Positions 56,469 through 64,000 of a stretch of 64,000 bases of DNA are shown here, piece by piece (the first letter of the stretch is position 1; the number at the start of each line of letters is the position of its first letter). Under the pieces are notes generated by a model. It was not told where the DNA came from. It ran no database searches and saw nothing but the letters and a program-made list of their open reading frames with translations. This DNA comes from Arachnia propionica (GTDB taxonomy: Bacteria > Actinomycetota > Actinomycetes > Propionibacteriales > Propionibacteriaceae), in assembly GCF_003932785.1 (NCBI RefSeq), contig NZ_RQYT01000015.1, positions 37,797 through 101,796 of the forward strand. Reading direction: 5' to 3'. A program made the translations under genes and the position numbers.

Positions 56469-57191
56469 ATGAGCACACACGTGGTGGCCATGGGTGGCGG
56501 CGGCTTCTCGATGTCCGACGACGGCAGGGCGACAGCCCTGGACCGATTCCTCATCGACCTGACGGGCAAGGACCGCCCGACGGTGTGCTTCGCCCCGACG
56601 GCCTCGCGTGACGAGGAGTCCTTCATCGAACTGTTCCGCAGCGCCTACGGGGCCTTGGGGGTGAGGACCACCGTGCTCATGCTGTGGGAGGACGCCGCCC
56701 GTTCCGTCGAGCAACTTCATGAGGCGGATCTCGTGGTGGTGGGCGGCGGCTCGAGCGTCAATCTCATGGCGCTGTGGGATGCGCATGGGGTCAGCGAACT
56801 GCTGCGTGCCCGAGCCGGTGCGGGCGAGGTCGTTCTCAGCGGCATCTCAGCCGGCGGCAACTGCTGGTTCCAAGGCTGCGTCACGACCTCCTTCGGGCCG
56901 ATGCGGCCCTGGGTCGGTGGCCTCGGTCTGGTCGCGGGAAGCTTCTGCCCCCACTACGACACCGAGGAGATGCGCGAACCGACGTTCCGCGCCGCCGTCG
57001 CCGAGGGGATCCTGCCCAGCGGTTACGGCTGCGACGAGGGAGCGGCCGTCCACTTCATCGACGGCCGGTTCCATCAGGCCCTGGCCGAGCGTCCCGGGGC
57101 TCGCACCCAGCGGCTGAGCGCCGATCAGGATCACCCTGACACAGTGGTGGCGGACCTGCTGCCCGCCACCAGGCTCACTCCGGGTCGATGA
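56469..57191 (+). CDS. Peptidase E (family S51, Asp-Xaa dipeptidase/cyanophycinase-like)
   Basis: 240 residues of the class I glutamine-amidotransferase-like S51 fold. The nucleophile Ser lies in [11 protein letters not shown], with [16 protein letters not shown] and the conserved FCPHYDTEE segment that supplies the catalytic His. Members cut dipeptides with N-terminal aspartate. Cytoplasmic, no signal peptide. Its 3' end overlaps the converging carboxylase gene by 17 bases. Confidence 0.88.
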   Translation: MSTHVVAMGGGGFSMSDDGRATALDRFLIDLTGKDRPTVCFAPTASRDEESFIELFRSAYGALGVRTTVLMLWEDAARSVEQLHEADLVVVGGGSSVNLMALWDAHGVSELLRARAGAGEVVLSGISAGGNCWFQGCVTTSFGPMRPWVGGLGLVAGSFCPHYDTEEMREPTFRAAVAEGILPSGYGCDEGAAVHFIDGRFHQALAERPGARTQRLSADQDHPDTVVADLLPATRLTPGR

Positions 57192-58944
57192 TCTCGCACA
57201 GCACGTCGCCCGCGCTGACGGGCTGACCGGCCGTCATGGCGAGCTTCGTGACCTGTCCGGGACGGTGGGCAGACAGGGGCTGCTCCATCTTCATGGCCTC
57301 GATGACCGCGATGACCTGACCCTCCTCGACGACCTCGCCCTCGTTGACCGACACCTTGACGATGGTGCCCTGCATGGGGGCGGGGAAGGCGTTGCCGGTG
57401 GGGGCGAGGACCTTCGCCCCACCGCGGTCACGTTTGGTGGGTTTCTTCGGGGTCCTGCCGGAGGCGGCCGTGCGGTTGGCGAAGCCGGCGGGCAGCTTGA
57501 CCTCCATCCGTCGCCCGTTCACCTCGACGGCGATGACCTCCGGTTCGCCGAGGTCGTCGGGTTCGCCGAGCATGCCGGTGTGGGCGGGGATGTCGCCGGT
57601 GAACTCCGTCTCGATCCAGCGGGTGTGCACGGCGAAGGCACCGCCCTCGGCCGTGAAGGCCGGGTCCTCGAGGACGGCCTGGTGGAAGGGGGTCACCGTC
57701 GGCATCCCGTCGATCTGGAGTTCTCGCAGTGCGCGTCGGGCCCGGGCCAGGGCCTGTGGCCGATCGGCCCCCGTGACGATGACCTTGGCCACGAGCGAGT
57801 CGAACGCGCCGGGCACCGTCATGCCTGCGTGGTAGCCCTCGTCGACGCGGATACCCGGGCCGGTGGGGGCGTGCCACTTCACCAGCGTCCCCGGCGCGGG
57901 CATGAAGCCGCGTCCCGGATCCTCCGCGTTGATCCGGAACTCGATGGAGTGGCCCTGAATCATGGGGTCCTCGTAGCCGAGGGCCTCGCCGTCGGCGATC
58001 CGGAACATCTCCCGCACGAGGTCCAACCCCGTCACCTCCTCGGAGACGGGGTGCTCGACCTGGAGCCGGGTGTTGACCTCGAGGAAGGAGATGGTGCCGT
58101 CGAGCCCGACGAGGAACTCGCAGGTGCCCGCGCCGACATAGCCGGCCTCCCGCAGGATCGACTTGGAGGAGCTGTAGAGCAGGTACTGCTGCTCCGGGGT
58201 GAGGAACGGGGCCGGAGCCTCCTCGACGAGTTTCTGGTGGCGACGCTGCAGCGAGCAGTCGCGGGTGGAGACCACCACGACGTTGCCGTGCTTGTCGGCC
58301 AGGCACTGCGTCTCGACGTGGCGGGGCTTGTCGAGGTAGCGCTCGACGAAGCACTCGCCCCGGCCGAAGGCCGTGACGGCCTCGCGGGTGGCCGACTCGA
58401 ACAACTCGGGGATCTCCTCGAGGCTCCGGGCGACCTTGAGGCCACGCCCACCACCGCCGAATGCGGCCTTGATCGCCACGGGGAGGCCGTGCTGCTGCGC
58501 GAACCGCACCACCTCGTCAGCGTCGGCGACGGGATCGGGAGTGCCCGGTACCTGAGGGGCGCCGACACTCTGCGCGATGTGCCTGGCCCTCACCTTGTCG
58601 CCGAGGCTCTCGATCGCCTCCGGGGGCGGGCCGATCCACGTCAGGCCGGCAGCGATGACGGCGCGGGCGAAGTCGGCGTTCTCGGCGAGGAAACCGTATC
58701 CGGGGTGGACGGCGTCCGCGCCGGAGCGTTCCGCCACGCCCAGCAGCTTGTCGACGTTGAGGTACGTGTCCGCCGGGGTCGCCCCACCGAGCGCGAATGC
58801 CTCGTCGGCGAGGCTGACGAACAGCGAGCCGGCATCCGAGTCGGCGTAGACGGCGACGGAACTGATCCCGGCATCACGTGCCGCACGGATCACGCGTACG
58901 GCGATCTCGCCTCGGTTCGCGATCAGGACTTTGGAGATGGCCAC
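57175..58944 (-). CDS. Acyl-CoA carboxylase alpha subunit: biotin carboxylase fused to biotin carboxyl carrier domain
   Basis: About 589 residues. Biotin carboxylase domain (1-450) with [35 protein letters not shown]-grasp loop [34 protein letters not shown] and [16 protein letters not shown]. The C-terminal biotinyl domain carries EAMKMEQPL, with the lysine that is biotinylated. It works with a beta carboxyltransferase encoded elsewhere on acetyl- or propionyl-CoA. GTG 58944 ([13 protein letters not shown]) is used with GAAAGGG upstream; an earlier in-frame start at 58953 is less likely. Confidence 0.95.
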   Translation of the reverse strand: MAISKVLIANRGEIAVRVIRAARDAGISSVAVYADSDAGSLFVSLADEAFALGGATPADTYLNVDKLLGVAERSGADAVHPGYGFLAENADFARAVIAAGLTWIGPPPEAIESLGDKVRARHIAQSVGAPQVPGTPDPVADADEVVRFAQQHGLPVAIKAAFGGGGRGLKVARSLEEIPELFESATREAVTAFGRGECFVERYLDKPRHVETQCLADKHGNVVVVSTRDCSLQRRHQKLVEEAPAPFLTPEQQYLLYSSSKSILREAGYVGAGTCEFLVGLDGTISFLEVNTRLQVEHPVSEEVTGLDLVREMFRIADGEALGYEDPMIQGHSIEFRINAEDPGRGFMPAPGTLVKWHAPTGPGIRVDEGYHAGMTVPGAFDSLVAKVIVTGADRPQALARARRALRELQIDGMPTVTPFHQAVLEDPAFTAEGGAFAVHTRWIETEFTGDIPAHTGMLGEPDDLGEPEVIAVEVNGRRMEVKLPAGFANRTAASGRTPKKPTKRDRGGAKVLAPTGNAFPAPMQGTIVKVSVNEGEVVEEGQVIAVIEAMKMEQPLSAHRPGQVTKLAMTAGQPVSAGDVLCEIIDPE

Positions 58945-59042
58945 GGTGCACACCCTTTCGACAGGTCAACCTGTTGCGGAGTCTAGTGCGACCCGGACGG
59001 GCTCGCCGGGACCACGGAGGATTGCCGCCGTAGCCTTGGTGC

Positions 59043-60260
59043 ATGGATCTTCTCAGTGCCACGGGACAACGTGCCCTGGCGGCCGCATCCAGGGAGCGGG
59101 ATCCCGATTCGCTGGGGGCCGCGGAGCGGCTGCGACGGGAGTTCTCGCCGGAGCTGGCGGCCGCCGCCCTCACCCAGGTGACGTTGCGCCGCCGGGCCGC
59201 CGCGAAGCTGCCGCACGCCGAGGGGATGTACCTGACCCGGGACGGCCTCGAACAGGCGACCCGGTGGCCGGTGGCGCAGTGGCGGGCGGGACTGTTCCGC
59301 GACGCGGGGGTCGAGACGGTGTGGGACCTCGGCTGCGGTGTCGGGGTGGACGCGATGGCCCTCGTCGCGGCGGGACTCGGGGTGCACGCCGTCGAGGCCG
59401 ATCCCCGGACGGCGGCCTTCGCCGAGGCGAATCTTCTCGGTGAACTCGCCCGCACCGGGGCAGGACCGTCGAGGGCCGTGACGGTGACGACAGGGCTGGC
59501 GGAGGAGGTGACGGTGCCTGCCGGGGCCGGGGTGTTCCTCGATCCGGCCAGGCGGGGAGCCCGGGGCCGCACCTGGGACGTCTCCCGGTTCAGTCCGCCG
59601 TGGTCCGTCGTGGAGACCCACTTGGCCGGCCCTTGGTCCACGGCCGTGAAACTCGGCCCGGGACTGCCGAAGGAACTCATCCCCGCGGAGGTCGCGGCGA
59701 CGTGGGTGTCGGTCGACGGCGATGTCGTGGAGGTGTCACTGTGGAACTTCATCACACCGGGGCCGAGGGCTGTGGTGCTACGGCAAGACGGTGTGCACAC
59801 CCTGCTGCCGGGTGCGGAGCCCCTGCCGGTCGGGGAGGTGGGGGAGTGGATCCATGAACCCGACAACGCTGTCATCAGGGCCGGGCTCGTGGCGGAGGCC
59901 CTGCCCGGGGCGAGGCTGCTCGCGCCCGGCATCGCCTACGCCACCTCAGCGGCACCGCTGTCCAGCCCCTTCGCCACTGACTTCCGCGTCCTCGAGGTCC
60001 TCGACCACGACGTCGCGACGTTGCGGCGCTGGGTGAAGCAGCAACGCATCGGCAGCCTGGAGATCAAGTGTCGGGCCATGGACGTCGATCCGGCGGCGCT
60101 GCGTCGGCAACTGCGCCCGAAGGGAGAGGGGCAGGCCACCCTCATTCTGGCGAGGACCCGCGACGGGGCCCGCGCCCTCGTCGTGGAGCGGGTCCCGCGG
60201 GGTGAGAGGGCGCGCGGACAGGCGAATCCTCACCGCCCCGCTGGTCGAGCCGGACCGTGA
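59043..60260 (+). CDS. THUMP-like class I SAM-dependent methyltransferase
   Basis: 405 residues. An N-terminal helical domain (RLRREFSPELAAAALTQVTLRRRAAAKL) precedes a Rossmann methyltransferase ([53 protein letters not shown]). The C-terminal third (ISSLEIKCRAMDV-like GSLEIKCRAMDVDPAALRRQ, LILARTRDG) resembles a THUMP-like RNA-binding module, so RNA is the likely substrate. The last ten or so codons (PHRPAGRAGP) lie inside an interspersed repeat beginning at 60236, so the natural C-terminus has been replaced or extended by it. Confidence 0.85.
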   Translation: MDLLSATGQRALAAASRERDPDSLGAAERLRREFSPELAAAALTQVTLRRRAAAKLPHAEGMYLTRDGLEQATRWPVAQWRAGLFRDAGVETVWDLGCGVGVDAMALVAAGLGVHAVEADPRTAAFAEANLLGELARTGAGPSRAVTVTTGLAEEVTVPAGAGVFLDPARRGARGRTWDVSRFSPPWSVVETHLAGPWSTAVKLGPGLPKELIPAEVAATWVSVDGDVVEVSLWNFITPGPRAVVLRQDGVHTLLPGAEPLPVGEVGEWIHEPDNAVIRAGLVAEALPGARLLAPGIAYATSAAPLSSPFATDFRVLEVLDHDVATLRRWVKQQRIGSLEIKCRAMDVDPAALRRQLRPKGEGQATLILARTRDGARALVVERVPRGERARGQANPHRPAGRAGP

Positions 60261-60290
60261 GCATCGCGAGCTGTCCGTGTCGAGACCACC
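60236..60290 (+). repeat. Interspersed palindromic repeat, copy A
   Basis: Begins CCCCGCTGGTCGAGCCGG and ends TGTCGAGACCACC; the ends (GGTCGAG.../...TCGAGACC-like) are inverted relative to each other. It shares these ends with copies at 61745, 61809 and 61908. This is the kind of short intergenic element spread through many actinobacterial genomes. Confidence 0.75.
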
Positions 60291-60388
60291 GCAACGGTCC
60301 TGGCGGACCTTCATTAGGCACACGATGTGAGAAGAAAACTTCTTCCCAACCCCTTGCACTAGAATGCTCATTCGATTATCATGGGGTC

Positions 60389-61729
60389 ATGAACCCTCTC
60401 CCCGCCACTCTCGCCGAGGCCTACCAGGCCATCCACGAGGCGGACGCCCACGCCCGGGCGGCGGAGGTGGCCCTCATGGTCGGGATCGCGAAGGCCGCGG
60501 AGTTGTATGAGGTCGACGATGCTGCGGTGATGGATGCTGTGGAAGGGTTCCTCGAGCCTGGTGGGGATGGGGCACCGTCGGTGGGTGAGTTCCTCGCCCA
60601 CGAACTGGGTGGGATTCTTCAGATCTCCCCGGATGCGGCGTTGGAGAGGATCGGAACGGTTCTGGACGTCAGGTTTCGGTTCCCGGCGTTGTGGGAGGCA
60701 TTCCTCACGGGGAGTCTGCGGTGGTGGCAGGTCGCGGAGGTGGTGAATCGGCCAGCCATCTCCCAGCTGAACGCGGAGGCGGCGGCTCGGTTGGATCGGA
60801 AACTCGCGGTCGCTCTCAGGTTGTGGTCGTGGCAGCGGATCCGCCGCAACTTGGAAGCGTGGATCATCGCCGCCGACCCCGAGGCGGCCCGGGAACGAGA
60901 GACCCGGCAGCGGGAGAACCGCTACGTGGCAGTCGATACCGTCAAGAACGGCCACTGCGCCTTGTACGGGCTGTTGGATTCCCGGGATGCGATCGACTTC
61001 GATCATGCGTTGACTGAGGTTGCGAAAACCCTCCCGGCCGAGACCGGAGATCTGAAACAACGTCGCGCCGCCGCTGTCGGTGTCCTCGCGCGCCAAGCCG
61101 GTGGGCAGGACATGCTGCCCCAGGCCACGGTGTTCGTCCACATCAACGCCGACGACCCCGCCCTCAATCCCGACAGTGGATCCTCCGGGGTTGCTGAGGT
61201 GGAGCGGTGGGGTGCGTTCCTGACCTCCCGGTTGCCGGAGTTCCTGAAGGACTCGAAGGTCACCGTCCGACCGATCGTTGATCCGCTGCGTCATGCTCCG
61301 GAGGATCTTCATGATCCGTCGGTCGGGTTGCGGATGGCAGTCACGGCATTGATGCCGGTCGATGTGTTCCCCTACGCTGCTCGCACCTCCAGGGCGTGTG
61401 ATCTGGACCACACCATCCCGTACCGCGACGGGATTTCAGGGCAGACCAGGTGGGGCAACCTCGCCCCGTTGGCGCGCAGATCACATCGGGCAAAGACCTT
61501 CGGCGGCTGGACACTCACCCAACCCGCCCCCGGCTGGTTCCACTGGAAGTCTCCGGCAGGGTTTGAGTATCTCGTCCATGCCACTGGCGGCACCATGTGT
61601 CTCCGAACTCCGGAACCAGAACCCAGGGTGGAGGAGCCGCCCCCGCCCTGGCTCGACCCACCAGAACCCTCGGAGACCAGGCCAGTCGAATCCGAAGCCT
61701 GGGAATGGATCCAATACGCCCTGTGCTGA
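60389..61729 (+). CDS. 13E12-type HNH endonuclease-domain protein (DUF222)
   Basis: 446 residues. A large N-terminal DUF222 region (1-300; AEVALMVGIAKAAELYEVDD, GSLRWWQVAEVVNR, RRNLEAWIIAADPEAARERE) and a C-terminal HNH domain: CDLDHTIPYRDGISGQTRWG, then NLAPLARRSHRAKTFGGWT. The His-Asn-His pattern is present, though the usual double His at the last position reads SH. Such genes occur in many copies in actinobacteria and are thought to be selfish or mobile nucleases; activity unproven. It is flanked on both sides by the same palindromic repeat. ATG 60389 is used; the upstream AT-richer stretch (60303-60388) probably contains its promoter. Confidence 0.88.
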   Translation: MNPLPATLAEAYQAIHEADAHARAAEVALMVGIAKAAELYEVDDAAVMDAVEGFLEPGGDGAPSVGEFLAHELGGILQISPDAALERIGTVLDVRFRFPALWEAFLTGSLRWWQVAEVVNRPAISQLNAEAAARLDRKLAVALRLWSWQRIRRNLEAWIIAADPEAARERETRQRENRYVAVDTVKNGHCALYGLLDSRDAIDFDHALTEVAKTLPAETGDLKQRRAAAVGVLARQAGGQDMLPQATVFVHINADDPALNPDSGSSGVAEVERWGAFLTSRLPEFLKDSKVTVRPIVDPLRHAPEDLHDPSVGLRMAVTALMPVDVFPYAARTSRACDLDHTIPYRDGISGQTRWGNLAPLARRSHRAKTFGGWTLTQPAPGWFHWKSPAGFEYLVHATGGTMCLRTPEPEPRVEEPPPPWLDPPEPSETRPVESEAWEWIQYALC

Positions 61730-61744
61730 ACACCCGTGTCCCTT

Positions 61745-61793
61745 CCCCGCTGAGCGAGCTGAGGGCGCAGCGCGCCCGATTGTCGAGACCCGG
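61745..61793 (+). repeat. Interspersed palindromic repeat, copy B (diverged)
   Basis: CCCCGCTGAGCGAGC start and TTGTCGAGACCC end, with a GC-rich inner palindrome (GGGCGCAGCGCGCCC). A more diverged relative of copies A and C. Confidence 0.6.
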
Positions 61794-61808
61794 TTAAGAT
61801 CCCCCTTC

Positions 61809-61863
61809 CCCCGCTGGTCGAGCCGGGACCTGGAACGTAGTGGAGGGGCCCGTGTCGAGACCC
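61809..61863 (+). repeat. Interspersed palindromic repeat, copy C
   Basis: CCCGCTGGTCGAGCCGGG start and CGTGTCGAGACCC end, 55 bases, same orientation and nearly the same length as copy A on the other side of the HNH gene. Confidence 0.75.
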
Positions 61864-61907
61864 TTGGCGCACGGTGCAGGAACTCGAGCTGGGCGGGAAT
61901 CCCACGA

Positions 61908-61956
61908 GGTCTCGACACGAGCCCTCCGCAGGCTCCGGACCCGGCTCGACCAACGG
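61908..61956 (-). repeat. Interspersed palindromic repeat, copy D (inverted)
   Basis: Reads GGTCTCGACACGAG ... CGGCTCGACCAACGG on the plus strand, which is the family sequence in reverse orientation. Inverted relative to copy C, 45 bases away, so the two can form a large hairpin. Confidence 0.7.
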
Positions 61957-62104
61957 TGAAGAAGGCGATTCTGCCACGGAAACAAGCAGCCGCCCAGGCC
62001 CCGTGAACAACGCCTCACGTGAGGCCGGAACCTTGATCCCCCAGTGTCCGTGCCTGCCAGGGTTCCCGACATGCGCCCATCCGCGCACCCTCCAAGTCAC
62101 GCGT

Positions 62105-62980
62105 TCAGCTGATGTGGTAGCCGTGCTCCTCCGGGACGTGAATGAGCTGCAGGCCGGGATTCGCGCGGTGCAGTGATCCGAGTTGCTCCTCGGTCAGTGT
62201 CGTGCCGCGGAGGACGAGCCGGGACAGCCGCCTGCCGGTGGGGGAACGCACCAGCTCCTCGAAGGCCTCGACGTCGGTGAAGAGCTCCCGCAACTCCTCG
62301 GCGCTGGCCTCCGCGACCCGCCCGGGATCGTGCATCTCGGTGTGGTCCAGCTCCCGCAGCTCCGGGAACCGGGAACTCCTGGCGAGGTTGGTGATGACGT
62401 TCTCGTGGGCCAGCCCGCACTGCAGCTGCAGGCTCGACAGCGGGTGCGGCGGACCGTCGAAGAACTCCTCGTTGGGGGCTGACGGCACGATCATGCTGCG
62501 CAGGGTCGGCATCCTGGCCAGGAGGGCCGCGAGGGTACCGCCTTCGCTGAACCAGTCGTCGGCGGAGGCGATGACGCTCAGGTTGTGGTCGGCCCCGTCG
62601 GTGAGCCCCACCTCGAAATGACGAAGCCGCTCGAACACCACATCCCGGTTGAGCAACCGGTCGAAGGTCCACGGCCTCATGCCGTTGCCGCCCTCGTCGG
62701 GACCGGTGAACCGCAGCGACCGCACCCGCCTCGCGTGATGGGGCTCGGCGAGCCAGTCCAGGAAGGCCGCCAGGGGGTGGTTCGAGTCCTCGTCCATGCC
62801 CGGTGGTTCATCGGGGAACTCGTCGAAGGAGTCACCGTGGAAAGCGAGATCCAGTAGTTCACCCGCCACACAGAACGCCACCCGGGCCTCGCCCCAGTCG
62901 GGATCAAGACCCAGCGTCTCCACCTCGAACCGATGGATGGATTCCTGCAACTGCAGCAGGCCCTGGATGATGTCGGTCAT
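62105..62980 (-). CDS. Hypothetical protein, leucine-rich-repeat-like
   Basis: 291 residues, acidic, no signal or membrane part. The central and C-terminal regions have regular Leu-containing segments (VRSLRFTGPD, RLRHFEVGLTD, TLRSMIVPS, LSSLQLQCG, FPELRELDH, LSRLVLRGTTLTEEQLGSL) that look like irregular LRR turns, as in some bacterial proteins with a WGR or LRR context. ATG 62980 has GGAGGG five bases upstream; the frame is open further upstream to 63025. No function can be assigned. It runs in the same direction as sodA but behind the sodA terminator. Confidence 0.7.
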   Translation of the reverse strand: MTDIIQGLLQLQESIHRFEVETLGLDPDWGEARVAFCVAGELLDLAFHGDSFDEFPDEPPGMDEDSNHPLAAFLDWLAEPHHARRVRSLRFTGPDEGGNGMRPWTFDRLLNRDVVFERLRHFEVGLTDGADHNLSVIASADDWFSEGGTLAALLARMPTLRSMIVPSAPNEEFFDGPPHPLSSLQLQCGLAHENVITNLARSSRFPELRELDHTEMHDPGRVAEASAEELRELFTDVEAFEELVRSPTGRRLSRLVLRGTTLTEEQLGSLHRANPGLQLIHVPEEHGYHIS

Positions 62981-63011
62981 CCTGCCCTCCTCCCGGAGCC
63001 GTGAACGATGA

Positions 63012-63041
63012 GGGGTCCGGATCATGCGTGATCCGGACCCC
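63012..63041. terminator. Hairpin terminator after sodA
   Basis: Perfect 13-bp stem (63012-63024 with 63029-63041) and TGCG loop, 14 bases downstream of the sodA stop on the minus strand and upstream of the next minus-strand gene. Confidence 0.85.
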
Positions 63042-63055
63042 CAGTGTCGACGATG

Positions 63056-63661
63056 TCAGAACTGGAACGCGGTGGCCTTCGCGAACCGGTCCGCCACGTC
63101 GGCCCAGTTGACGACGTTCCACCATGCGGTGACGTAGTCGGCCTTGACGTTCTTGTACTGCAGGTAGAAGGCGTGCTCCCACATGTCGAGCTGCAGCAGC
63201 GGGATCTGCCCGGCGGGCAGGTTGCCCTGCTGATCGAAGAGCTGGTTGACGTTGAGGCGACGACCGAGGACGTCGAAGACCAGCATCGACCAGCCGGAGC
63301 CCTGGATGCCGTTGGCGACGGCGTTGAACTGCTTCTGGAAGCCCTCGAAACCGCCGAAGAACTCGTCGATGGCGGCGGCGAGCTCACCGTCCGGGCGGCC
63401 CCCACCCTCGGGCGACATGTTCTTCCAGAAGACCGAGTGGTTGATGTGGCCGCCGAGGTGGAAGGCGAGATCCTTCTCCAGCTTGTTCACGGCGCCGAAG
63501 TTCCCGGACTCCCGGGCCTCGGCGAGCTGCTCCAGGGCGGTGTTGGCGCCGGCCACGTACGCGGCATGGTGCTTGCTGTGGTGGAGCTCCATGATCTCCG
63601 GGGCGATGTGGGGGGCGAGGGCGCCGTAGTCGTAGTCGAGATCGGGAAGAACGTAGGTCAT
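63056..63661 (-). CDS. sodA: Superoxide dismutase, Fe/Mn family
   Basis: 201 residues. Converts superoxide to oxygen and peroxide in the cytoplasm. Metal ligands are visible: His in [13 protein letters not shown], His in [11 protein letters not shown], and Asp and His in [15 protein letters not shown]. Metal choice (Fe, Mn or either, as in the propionibacterial cambialistic enzyme) cannot be told from sequence alone. ATG 63661 is preceded by GAGGAG; longer frames upstream lack features. Confidence 0.96.
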   Translation of the reverse strand: MTYVLPDLDYDYGALAPHIAPEIMELHHSKHHAAYVAGANTALEQLAEARESGNFGAVNKLEKDLAFHLGGHINHSVFWKNMSPEGGGRPDGELAAAIDEFFGGFEGFQKQFNAVANGIQGSGWSMLVFDVLGRRLNVNQLFDQQGNLPAGQIPLLQLDMWEHAFYLQYKNVKADYVTAWWNVVNWADVADRFAKATAFQF

Positions 63662-63964
63662 GGGTGACTCCTCACGAGATGGTTCACACGAACACCCCCA
63701 TCCTATGTGCCCGTGCGACGGACCCGAAGCACCCGGAACCCCTTCGCCGACGCCACCTTCCGGGTCGGCCTCAGCGCTCAGGCAGCTCACGGAGCCGCGT
63801 CGCCCCACCGCACGGAGGGTGTCGCCCGGACATGATGCCGGCGAGAGAAGGCGTCCCGGCCGAGGATGCTCGAGTGGTGCCTCCGCTGTGAGCTGGCGGC
63901 TCTTGATTCGTGTTAACATTGGGCAGCTGTCTTTTGTCGTCCATGTAGCAATGAGGTGTGTGGC
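63662..63964. other. Divergent intergenic region between sodA and the next gene
   Basis: About 300 bases with no credible gene. On the minus strand, TAGGAT (63705-63700) may be the sodA -10 element. On the plus strand an AT-richer stretch (63900-63945, with TGTTAACATT) probably holds the promoter of the gene starting at 63965. No DtxR-type box was seen. Confidence 0.5.
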
Positions 63965-64000
63965 GTGACTGATCCGATGCACGGTATTGAGGAGGATGTT
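63965..64000 (+). CDS. Start of an unidentified gene (3'-truncated by window edge)
   Basis: GTG followed by 11 codons ([11 protein letters not shown]) runs to the window end, with GAGG eight bases upstream and an AT-rich promoter-like region before it. Too short to identify. Confidence 0.5.
   Translation, partial: MTDPMHGIEEDV

Larger units (their letters stand above)
61730..62104. other. Repeat-rich intergenic region after the HNH gene
   Basis: About 375 bases without a supportable gene. It holds three copies of the interspersed palindrome (two direct, one inverted). Open frames crossing it follow the repeats and have no credible protein features. Confidence 0.7.

Overview
This is high-GC actinobacterial DNA and most likely comes from the Propionibacteriaceae (an Arachnia-, Tessaracoccus- or Propionibacterium-like host-associated organism). 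The signs are GC-rich third codon positions, many GTG/TTG starts with 4-base ATGA/GTGA gene overlaps, pyruvate phosphate dikinase next to GTP-type PEP carboxykinase, a 13E12-type HNH (DUF222) gene, a HAIR element before clpB and L-fucose genes. Genus is inference. No rRNA, tRNA, CRISPR, IS element or origin was seen.

Layout. 1-3.3 kb: end of PTS enzyme I and a sugar PTS EIIBC with an extra degenerate EIIB domain. 3.5-6.7 kb: large secreted subtilase. 6.8-10 kb: a small lipoprotein and ppdK. 10.2-12.9 kb: a two-gene ABC system of the lactococcin-972/bacteriocin-immunity type. 13.0-13.6 kb: a possible toxin-antitoxin pair. 13.6-16.6 kb (minus): thiM-thiE-thiD-tenA, each overlapping the next by 4 bases, behind a TPP riboswitch with a shortened P4/P5 arm. 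16.7-20.1 kb: a second subtilase behind a DtxR-like box. 20.1-27 kb: pckG, clpB, a duplicated-domain protein and a MATE pump.

27.1-45.5 kb is one long, tightly packed plus-strand gene train. It holds a 2029-residue Ig/FN3 surface protein, MoxR AAA ATPase, DUF58 protein, transglutaminase-fold membrane protein without its cysteine, RDD-FHA protein, PP2C phosphatase, FHA protein, and a Ser/Thr kinase with an FN3-like outer domain (the arrangement called PFNA in bifidobacteria). It runs on into a spermidine-synthase-like protein, a sortase homologue lacking its catalytic residues, pyrE, a TrmH-family methyltransferase and a small membrane protein. Class II aldolase (fba) follows on its own.

46.7-55.6 kb is an L-fucose uptake and catabolism locus: CUT2 ABC transporter, fucI, FGGY kinase, LacI regulator and fucU, with LacI-type operators in front and strong hairpins between genes; no fuculose-phosphate aldolase is present. 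55.6-64 kb has cysE, peptidase E, a biotin-carboxylase/BCCP subunit, a THUMP-like methyltransferase, an HNH gene flanked by palindromic interspersed repeats, a hypothetical protein, sodA, and the first codons of another gene.

Main points of interest: two secreted subtilases that stop at or just after an LPRTG motif with no membrane tail, together with a sortase-fold protein that has lost His, Cys and apparently Arg; a Cys-less transglutaminase in the kinase/FN3 operon; the unusual TPP riboswitch; the DtxR-like site before a protease gene; and the repeat-flanked HNH gene.
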